Below are positions 55,604 to 64,000 of a DNA stretch of 64,000 bases, in pieces. Every line of letters starts with the position of its first letter. Position 1 is the stretch's first letter. The DNA comes from Agelas oroides (Eukaryota; Porifera; Demospongiae; Agelasida; Agelasidae), in assembly GCA_949130485.1 (NCBI GenBank), contig OX422183.1, positions 1,299,001-1,363,000 on the forward strand. Direction: 5' to 3'. Made by a program: the position numbers and the translations under genes. A model generated the notes under the pieces. It was given only the letters and a program-made list of their open reading frames with translations. It did no database searches and was not told the DNA's origin.

Positions 55604-55907
55604 CACAAGTACAACTTACAAACTATATTCACCTATGCACTGATAGGCTGTTGCTAAGCGCTGGTTATTTTATCGCTGGCTAGCCTCATTACCATATATG
55701 GTAAAGTATGCTACCCACACCAATGAATGACAGATGAGGCTTTATCAGATTTGTGATTGAAGTTGCTTCACAGCCATTTGTCAACTTACTAGCTGTCAGC
55801 TTTTGAAATTTTGTCTCAAGAAGAGTGAGTTTGAGTTTGTGGCTCGCTGGCATCTGGTGTGTACCTACAGTTCAGCTTTATAGTTTCCTATCCTCGTTTC
55901 AGCCACA

Positions 55908-58163
55908 ATGGCCACGCCCCCCACTGTTACTGAACAAGCTCTCAGGAAGCTGGAAGACCAGCTCACTTGTAGTATCTGTCTCAACTCCTACACTGAACCC
56001 AAACTGCTGCAGTGCTTCCATGTGTTTTGCAAACAGTGTCTGGAGCGACTTGTAGTACGTGATCGCCAGGGGATATCGCTTCACTGCCCCAGCTGCCGTC
56101 GATCTACCCTTCTTCCTCCGACAAGTGTTTCAGGCCTCCAAACAGCATTTTACCTCAACAATCTTTTTGAGGTTCGTGATGCCATAGAGAAAGTGAAAGA
56201 GCCACAGAAAACCCAGTGTGAGAAGTGCGAAAAGCGTGTCGCAACCAGTTTCTGCCGCAACTGTGGCCAGTTCATTTGTACATTGTGCACACAAATCCAC
56301 CAAGAGTGGAAAGAATTCTCGTCACACGAGGTTATCACCCTTGACCAACTGGAGGGAGATGTAGCTCAACTCGTTCCTCCAAAGAAGAAGGTATTGTTCT
56401 GCTCCAAACACTCTACCAAAGAGCTAGATCTCTACTGTGAAACATGCGAAGAACTGATATGTCGTGATTGCACTGTTCGTGTTCACCGAGACCACCAGTA
56501 TGATCTAGTTACCGATGCCTTCCTGAAGCACAAAGAGGTCCTTGTTACAAGTCTGCAACCAGTTGAACAGCAGCTAGACACAGTAACAAAATCACTGCGA
56601 CAGTTGGACACACAGTGCCAGCAAATCACAGACCAGCGTGAAGCTCTTGTAGGGAACATCCACAAAACCATCCGACAGCTACAGGAAGCACTGGAGGTGA
56701 GGAGAACAGAACTCATTGGTCAGCTAGACCATATCACTCAGCAGAAACTGAAAACCCTAGCTGCCCAGAAAGATCAAATTGAGCTAGTTCAAACCCAGCT
56801 GAGTAGCTGCCTTGATTTCATGAAGGAGAGCCTTCGAACTGGAAGTGAGGGAGAAATCCTGGCCATGAAGAAGCCAGTAGTGAAACAGGTTGAAGAAATC
56901 ACAGCCGAGTTCAATACAGATGATTTAGCACCACAAGAACGAGCAGACATCAGGTTCTCAGCTAGCACTCCAGAGCTCACCCGAACATGCCAGCATTTTG
57001 GCAAGGTCTACTCCCATCCAGTCTCCCCAGAGAGGTGCTATGCAACAGGTAAGGGTCTGGAGGTAGCAACAGTTGGAGAGCAGGCTACCGCAATCCTGTA
57101 TGCTTTGGATGCAGATGGCAAGGAATGTGAACAGCCACTTGTCAACACCAGTTGTGAACTAGTGTTAGACACAGGTGGTCCCACTGTCAAAGCTGCAATA
57201 CAGAAGAAGGAGAAGAACAAGTACACGATCAGCTACCAGCCCACCCACAGAGGAAGGCATCAGTTACACCTGAAAGTGGAGGGAGTACCCATCAGAGGAA
57301 GTCCATTTGCTGTAGTTGCAAGGCTCCCTATTCAAAAACTTGGTACTCCTATCAGAACTATTGGTGGTCTTAAATTCCCCTGGGGTGTGGCAGTCAACCA
57401 GAGAGGAGAGATCATAGCGGCAGAGTATGACGGACACTGTATCTCCATCTTCAGTCCAATTGGAGAGAAAATCAGAACATTTGGGAGTAAGGGCTCTGCT
57501 CAGGGACAGTTCGATGGGCCACGTGGTGTTGCTGTTGATGGTGATGGTAGCATACTGGTTGTGGACAGAGGAAACCACCGCATTCAGAAGTTCACAGCAG
57601 GTGGAAAGTTTCTTACAACAGTAGGTCAGAATGGGAGTAAGCATCTTGAGTTTTCATACCCAACTGGTGTTGCTGTCAATCACAGAAACAGAAAGGTGTA
57701 CATTTGTGACAGAGGGAATCACCGCATCCAGATACTGAATGCAGACTTGACATTCTCCAGTAGTTTTGGCAGTTGTGGTAGTGGTGATGGACAGTTCAAC
57801 TACCCCTGGGATGTAGCATTAGACAGTACTGGGAATGTTTATGTGGCAGACAGTATTGGCCATTGTATCCAAGTGTTCACAGCAGAGGGAAAGTTCCTGA
57901 GAAAGTTTGGGAAGTATGGCAGTGGTGGTGGAGAACTGAACTGGCCCTCCAGTATTAGCATAGACTCTGATGATATAGTGTATGTGACTGAGGATGACAA
58001 CAATCGTGTTTCCATGTTCACCAGTGAAGGTCAGTTCCTGAGATCATTCGGCACGAAGGGAGAAGGACCAGGACAATTTAAAAACCCTTGTGGAATAGCA
58101 GTGGACAGAGATGGACTTGTTTATGTTAGTGACCATTACAACAATCGCATACAAATCTTTTAG
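55908..58163 (+). CDS. TRIM-NHL (TRIM2/3/71-like) RING E3 ligase, unit 4
   Basis: 751 residues, protein-identical to units 2 and 3. One silent change was noticed (TTA to TTG in the coiled coil, near 56606). The ORF is in the unit 2/3 class although the DNA about 1 kb downstream switches to the unit 1 class. Confidence 0.93.
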   Translation: MATPPTVTEQALRKLEDQLTCSICLNSYTEPKLLQCFHVFCKQCLERLVVRDRQGISLHCPSCRRSTLLPPTSVSGLQTAFYLNNLFEVRDAIEKVKEPQKTQCEKCEKRVATSFCRNCGQFICTLCTQIHQEWKEFSSHEVITLDQLEGDVAQLVPPKKKVLFCSKHSTKELDLYCETCEELICRDCTVRVHRDHQYDLVTDAFLKHKEVLVTSLQPVEQQLDTVTKSLRQLDTQCQQITDQREALVGNIHKTIRQLQEALEVRRTELIGQLDHITQQKLKTLAAQKDQIELVQTQLSSCLDFMKESLRTGSEGEILAMKKPVVKQVEEITAEFNTDDLAPQERADIRFSASTPELTRTCQHFGKVYSHPVSPERCYATGKGLEVATVGEQATAILYALDADGKECEQPLVNTSCELVLDTGGPTVKAAIQKKEKNKYTISYQPTHRGRHQLHLKVEGVPIRGSPFAVVARLPIQKLGTPIRTIGGLKFPWGVAVNQRGEIIAAEYDGHCISIFSPIGEKIRTFGSKGSAQGQFDGPRGVAVDGDGSILVVDRGNHRIQKFTAGGKFLTTVGQNGSKHLEFSYPTGVAVNHRNRKVYICDRGNHRIQILNADLTFSSSFGSCGSGDGQFNYPWDVALDSTGNVYVADSIGHCIQVFTAEGKFLRKFGKYGSGGGELNWPSSISIDSDDIVYVTEDDNNRVSMFTSEGQFLRSFGTKGEGPGQFKNPCGIAVDRDGLVYVSDHYNNRIQIF

Positions 58164-58540
58164 GATGATGTCATCTGTTGATAGTATTGTGTATTGTTGA
58201 CATGTTGTGCATGAATGTATTGTTTACAGCTTTGGCCTAAATATCTATTACCATATGACAGGTCTCAGTAGCAGCAGTGTTTGTATTGTTATAATATTTT
58301 GCTATTTTGCAGAAAAAAGATTGCCATTCACAGTCAACAAACCATCCTGGGATTGGAGTTTGGTAGCTGAAGTTCTTCCGAATGTATCACAGGGTATAAA
58401 ATTCTCAGCTGAAGTAGCACTTGGCAACTAGAGTACTCATTTTGTGGGTGTGTATTATTGTGAACGTAAACGGGGGAGGCCTGGGAACGAGACTAATTTC
58501 TCTTTATCCCACATTATGGTGTTTGTCTCTATTGTTGTAG

Positions 58541-61500
58541 AACGAGGGAGAAGAGGGTAAGACAGAGTATCGTGTGTGGAACCCTTTCAGAAGCAAGCTG
58601 ACGGCGGCCATTTTAGGGGGAGTGGACAAGATCCATATAAAACCTGGCTCCAAGGTGCTGTACTTGGGGGCAGCGTCTGGGACAACCGTCTCCCACGTGT
58701 CAGATATTGTCGGACCAGTAAGTGCACTCATGTGTGAAAATGTTGCTATGAAACTCCAGCCCCCGCTGCCTCCTCTCTCCTTGTGTAAGAATGTTGCACC
58801 CTCCCCCCACCTCGCCTTTTTATCTTCTTCACCGTTTCAGTTCATAACTCAATCAATGCATCACTGCTTCACCCCATCACCATTTAACCCTATCACCATC
58901 ACCATTCATCCCATCACCACTTCACCCATCACATCACTACTTCACCCTATTACCACTCACCCATCACAACTAGAGCTGTAACGATATAATGATTTTAAGC
59001 TATATTGCGATTCTGCTCTGCGTCATACGTGAATTAATATACAAGATTCGATGTATTGATATGTGATCATCACTGCACTCGTAATAAACAGTGCAGCACT
59101 TGTGAGAGAGACGGCAGGTGTTCATTCCCAAGCGTTCCCATGCACCGTCCATTTTTTGATCACTTGCAGTATGCAACTATTCGATCAGGGACCCCTCCCC
59201 CCCTCTGTCTACCTAGGTAGACACTGACGTCACTCACGTGATAAAATGGACCAGGCCTTCCCCTCCATTATTGCATACTGCTAGTGATCAAAAACTGGAC
59301 AGTGGGAAGGCCTGGGAACGAGGCTACAGAATGTGAGGTGTAGCGCTATTTTGGTTATCCTGGGAGAGTAATAACTCACCTGTGCACCAACAAGGAGCTT
59401 CTGCCTGCAGAGTGTACTCTGGTCACCTGTCGTGGGTACGAAGTTGCATAGTGGAATTATCTGTGGGCCAGTGGGAAAGTGACAAGTGGCTCGTCCTCAA
59501 ACAGTGAATAGGTGGCATTCGAAACCATGGTGCATAGCCAATATATTGTTATATGCACAGTGGAACAACCCGGACACTGTTGGGCCCAATGATTTGTCCT
59601 TTGTAGTGAGGTGTCCTTAACCTTAATCTTTGAAATTACGAAATGCAAAATTAGTTTTTGTTAGTGGACCTTGAAGTTCTGGATTATAAGTTGGAGGTTG
59701 TGTTGGTGGAAGAAACATGATCTTAAAGTTGCTATATTTGTCCTTGATTTCTGGTGGATGGCATCCAGCATTATCCATGAGAAGTGCAATAGAATGACCT
59801 TTTGACCTTAGCTGTCGATTCAATTTGGAGATACTCGAGGACCATATCCAGAATTTCCCCCGTCATCCATCCTTTCGGCTGACTAAAATATTGCACAGGA
59901 ACGTTGCTCCTATCTATTCCTTGAATTTTCCTATTTCCAAATGACGACAGTTGCTTCATTTCTCCATTTGCAATTAAGGCTGTTTTGCCTTTTTTTCCAC
60001 CTTTGCACTGTGATCCTCTCTTGCCGAAGCCATGATCAGGTAGAGCCCTCCAAAAATTAGCAGTTCCATCGAGGTTCCAGATTTTCTCACTCGAATATCC
60101 CTGTAGAAGCTCAGGTACCCTCTCCTTCCATGAATCGACAGTCTCCCCTCTCACATCTCCTGATTCTCCTTTGATTTTCATTCTTTTCACATTGTATCTC
60201 TGTCTAGCCATCCATTTGATGCTTTGAAGTTGGGAATTCCTAGGTGCTTAGCAATTTCCTTGGCCTTTTCACAAAGTTGTGGACCAACAGGATAGATGTT
60301 TCGCGAGACAGTTCCATCTATTAAGAGCGTCATTGACATCAGCAAATTCAGAAGTGCGTGATCTTTTCCTGGAGTGTGGTTTCACTCGGTAAGTTCGATT
60401 CATAAAGCTCCAAAATCGACTCTTTGTTTTTAAGGCAATCTGTGGTTTACCATAAGAGAAATGCTCAGCAAGCTTGCGTACACTCATTAGAGGATTCTTT
60501 CTAGCCACATCTAGAACTTCATATTTTTTCTGAAGTGTCAGAGCGTTCCTGCTTGTCGCCATTTTCACCAAGTAAGATCAAGCTTGACAACTTCGTGGTG
60601 CAGGCTACGGGCTGGAGATCCCATGTATGTATCATTTCTACGGGTCGAAGTCCTTTATTGACAAACTGAAGAAACTTGTAGAGGCTGTTCACAGTGATGG
60701 ACGTTTGTAGCTCGTAGAGGTTCTTGTGTGAATGTACATCCATACACATGCAGCCAGCCACGTATCTCCGTACAAGCCATTTATTCAGTGGGTGTGGCTA
60801 AACTGTCCATTGCGCGAGGTTATTGTGAGTGTGCAATTGGGGAAGGATTAGTGTCTGTTATACGGAGTAGCGGGGTGTCCGTTTATTCAGGGGTTTCTAA
60901 TGTATTGAAGTGAATGGAAGGACAGTTGGAACTTTCAGAATTGTCCGTTTTATCGTGGGTGTCCACTGTTGAGGGGTGTCCGTTAAGAGGGGTTCCACTA
61001 TATTGCAATTACATGTACATGTATAATCTGACTGATATATTGATCGGTACTGAAGCGTATTGTTCTCTAATCACTACCTCTGCCTAAAATTATCAGTTCA
61101 CCTCTTCACCACGTCACCCCATCACCACTTCACTCATCACCATTCATCCCATCCCATTCATCCCATCCCATTCACCCCACACCATTCATCCCGTCACCGC
61201 TTCACCCCATCACCACTTCACCCATCACCATTCATCCCATCCCATTCATCCCATCCCATGTCACCCCATCACCACTTCATCCATCACCACTTCACCCCAT
61301 CACTACTTCACCATTTTATCTCCCCCTCTACACACTCACTCACTCACAGGAGGGTCTGGTATATGCTGTGGAGTTCTCTCACCGCTCAGGAAGAGACCTG
61401 ATCAACGTAGCCAAGAAGAGAACCAACATCATCCCCATCATCGAGGACGCCAGACACCCGCACAAGTACAGGATGCTGGTCGGTGAGTCACCGTATCACA

Positions 61501-63973
61501 CCATCACTCCTTCACACCATCACTCCTTCACACCTTCACTCCATCACACCATCACTCCTTCACACCTTCACCAACTCACACTATCACTCCTTCACTTTGT
61601 CCATTTCATCACCAGCTCACACCGTCACTACATCACCAGCTCACACTATCACCAGCACACATACACATAGTACATTTTTGCATGCATGTATGTGGCTGTC
61701 TTGGATAGAAATCAATTATTATTCCGTCGTGTATTTCGAGTGCATCATCGAAGTGCTGTAGCCTGCTAAAGGCAGGGTTCCTATGTGCTTTGTCGCTACA
61801 TATTTGCGTTCCGGAGCAGGAAAGCCTGGGAACAAGGCTACTACAGAGCATCAAACTTGGTGATGCACTCTAAATACATGAAGGAAAATTTTTCAATTTT
61901 AAATGGGACAGCCACATCTGATTTTGTACCACACTCGTTTCATTTTACCTCCTGTGTTTGCAGCGATGGTGGATGTGATATTTGCAGATGTGGCTCAGCC
62001 TGACCAAGCCAGGATCGTGTCCATCAATGCTCAACACTTCCTCAAGAACCAGGGCAACTTTGTCATATCAATCAAGGTCAGTCTGTCTGTCTGTCAGTCT
62101 GTCTCCCAGTCTATCTGTCTCTCTGACTGTCTGTCTGTCAGTCTGTCTGTCTGTCTGATCTTTCTGTGCGTACATGACCCCACGTTATACGTATAAGGTG
62201 TGTTCCCATTATCTCTTCACCTCCCTCTCTCTTCACCTACATTGTTCCTGAGAGTTCCTCTTTCAACATACCCTCCTTCTCTTACCCCTCTCTGCACTTT
62301 CTCCCCTTTCTACCTTCCTCCCTCCTCTCCCCTTTTCCCCCTCCTCTTTCCCTCCTCCGCCCTTTTATATGTATTCTCTCCTCTTTTTCCCCTCTCCTTT
62401 CTCCATTACCTTCCTTCCCTCCTCTTCCTTTTCCCCCTCTTCTTTCCCTTCTCCCCTCCTCTTATACCTTCCCTCCCTCATTTTCCCATTCCCCTCCTCT
62501 TCTCCTCTCTTCTTTGTCTGTTCTCCCCCCTCTCACCTTCCCTCTCCTCTCCTCCCCTCCCTCCACTTTCCCTTTTCTCCACTGCTCCACCATACCACTC
62601 CAGGCTAATTGCATCGATTCGACAGCTGAACCAGCGAAGGTGTTTGTTGGGGAGATTAAGAAACTACAAGCAGACAAACTGAAGCCACATGAGCAAATTA
62701 CCCTGGAGCCCTACGAGAGAGACCATGCAGTTGTGGTGGGCGTGTACAGGTGAGTGCTTCATCAATGTAGATGGGAAATACACGTACATGAGGATTTTTG
62801 AGGCTAGGTACATTGTATATAGTGCTGGGCGGGCAGACACTGAATGTGAGCTCTTTACAAATGTGGCAGTCCTGGATAGAAATTGAATATTGTTCTGTCG
62901 CGTATTTCAAGTGCATCACCAAGTTTGATGTGCTATAATGTTGGGCTTCTGCTAAGGGTGGGGCTCATATGCGCTTCATAGATATTCTTGAGGTGTAGAT
63001 ATTCGTGAGTGAAAAATCTGAGCAATCTTCGAATGCACAAAACTTCATCATACTTTTTGCAACGTTTCGACCCCGAGGGATCTTCTTCGGACAATACAAG
63101 ACTGGAGACAGTCTACATGTATTTTGTAAAGCGTGTCTCTATGTTCTTGTATTTACAAGGTGTTGTTCCGAGGTCTTGACTACTAGAAACTCATAGATAT
63201 TCTTGTATTTACGTAGCACGTATGAGCCCCGCCCTTAGCAAAAGCTCAGCGCTATAGTGCGTCAAAGTCGGTGAGCACTCAAAATACGCGACAGAATACT
63301 ATTCAAGTTCTATCTGGGACTGCCACAGATGTCTTTTTAGTTCCAGACCTTCTTATGACATACTAGCCTCATCCCCAGGCCACTCCCAGATTCCACGGCT
63401 GCGAGATAAAATCTGGGAGTGGCCTGGGGACGAGGCTAATGACATACTGTATAGCGCAAAATTTTCGCGGGTCTTTAATTTCATGCATTTCGTGAATTTT
63501 CAACTGTTCGCGAAATTATTTCAACGAAAATTTTTTTACACGTAAACTACAGTTTTCACGTGCAAGAGTGTCGATGGACAACATACTGCCGAATCCACAA
63601 GGGACACACTCCAAAGAGATACCTTCGAAGTAGGCATTGCTTTGCTGACAGCTGCGAGCTCAAGCACGGACAATGTCGTGACAGTGAGTATTAGATAGAA
63701 CTTGCTTGTATGCCACGCCCATACTAAATTACGTGTGCAGCGTGTGCATGGTTTAGACACCGAATTAGCGAAATTATTTCAGCGAAATCTTCAAAAACCA
63801 CCATTCGCGAAAATTTAGACCCTCGAAAATTTAGTGCAATATGGTAGGTCCATGGAAACCAGAGGGTCTATTGCAGGATGGTATAATACATCATCTTTGT
63901 CCCTCGCCTCTCTCCCATCTCTTTTTGTTCTTCTCTGTCCCTCAGACCTGTGAAGAAGGAGAAATCATCTTAG
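58541..63973 (+). CDS. FBL: Fibrillarin, C-terminal five exons, unit 4
   Basis: Exons: 58541-58717, 61350-61482, 61964-62076, 62604-62749, 63946-63973. Exons 2 and 3 are of the unit 1 class. Exon 4 is mixed: the Ala codon of unit 1 sits with the silent variants of unit 2, plus a private Gln-to-His change (KPQEQ to KPHEQ) at a position that is Gln in human fibrillarin. The stop codon lies 27 bases before the window end. Confidence 0.88.
59558..60999 (-). mobile_element. Tigger/pogo-like remnant, unit 4
   Basis: Carries the unit 1 allele: the same frames at 60571-60269, 60211-59771 and 59823-59623, without the pogo MITE. Confidence 0.85.
62203..62603 (+). repeat. Polypyrimidine tract, unit 4
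   Basis: Carries the additional segment of units 2 and 3 although the neighbouring Tigger region is of the unit 1 class. It has a private change near 62267 (CAACATACCC). Confidence 0.85.
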
Positions 63974-64000
63974 CAAAACCCACTCACACTAGTTGCTTCA

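Larger units (their letters stand above)
52341..64000. repeat. Tandem unit 4 (partial, 11,660 bp)
   Basis: Fourth copy, cut by the window end just after the fibrillarin stop codon. It is a chimera. Through the TRIM ORF and to about 58235 it matches units 2 and 3; by 59205 it matches unit 1 in the Tigger copy and the intron repeats. It also has private variants near 58395-58470 and 62267. Confidence 0.97.

Overview
The window is eukaryotic and metazoan. It has GT-AG introns, a TRIM-NHL gene, fibrillarin exons, DNA transposons and many miniature inverted-repeat elements. The TRIM-NHL family member and the ubiquitous palindromic repeat beginning TAGCCTCGTYCCCAGGC are what I would expect from a sponge (demosponge) genome. 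That assignment is from memory of such genomes and is moderate at best; another early-branching invertebrate is possible.

The whole window is one tandem array of a ~17.4 kb unit: unit 1 = 1-17370, unit 2 = 17371-34846, unit 3 = 34847-52340, unit 4 = 52341-64000 (cut by the window end). The phase is set arbitrarily by the window start. Unit lengths differ mainly through two minisatellites and one hAT insertion.

Layout of a unit, in order (unit 1 coordinates): end of a piggyBac-like MITE (1-41); MITE-rich intergenic DNA (42-3400), including two Mutator-like MITEs, one nested inside another; a single-coding-exon TRIM-NHL gene with a 5' UTR intron (3485-5823); five exons encoding the C-terminal ~199 residues of fibrillarin (6200-11619), whose introns hold a decayed Tigger/pogo transposon, TCACC-type minisatellites, long inverted repeats and a polypyrimidine tract; a 74-bp minisatellite; a TIR element containing a 46-bp minisatellite; a 251-bp Mutator-like MITE; the first two coding exons of a coatomer delta (ARCN1-like) gene (14174-14305); in unit 1 only, an 840-bp hAT remnant; more MITEs; and the piggyBac-like MITE that crosses the unit boundary as defined here.

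Neither fibrillarin nor coatomer delta is complete in any unit. Fibrillarin lacks its GAR domain and the start of its methyltransferase fold; coatomer delta lacks everything after about residue 14. The simplest reading is that an ancestral fibrillarin - coatomer delta neighbourhood was tandemly duplicated with breakpoints inside both genes, with TRIM-NHL carried in between. A complete fibrillarin would then exist only at the left edge of the array and a complete coatomer delta only at the right edge, both outside this window.

The units are mosaics. Upstream of TRIM, units 1, 3 and 4 agree against unit 2. In the TRIM ORF, units 2, 3 and 4 agree against unit 1. In the fibrillarin introns, units 1 and 4 agree against 2 and 3. 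Repeated exchange between units (gene conversion or unequal crossing-over) or haplotype switching during assembly would both produce this. Genome assembly of near-identical repeats is a real concern here and cannot be settled from the sequence alone.
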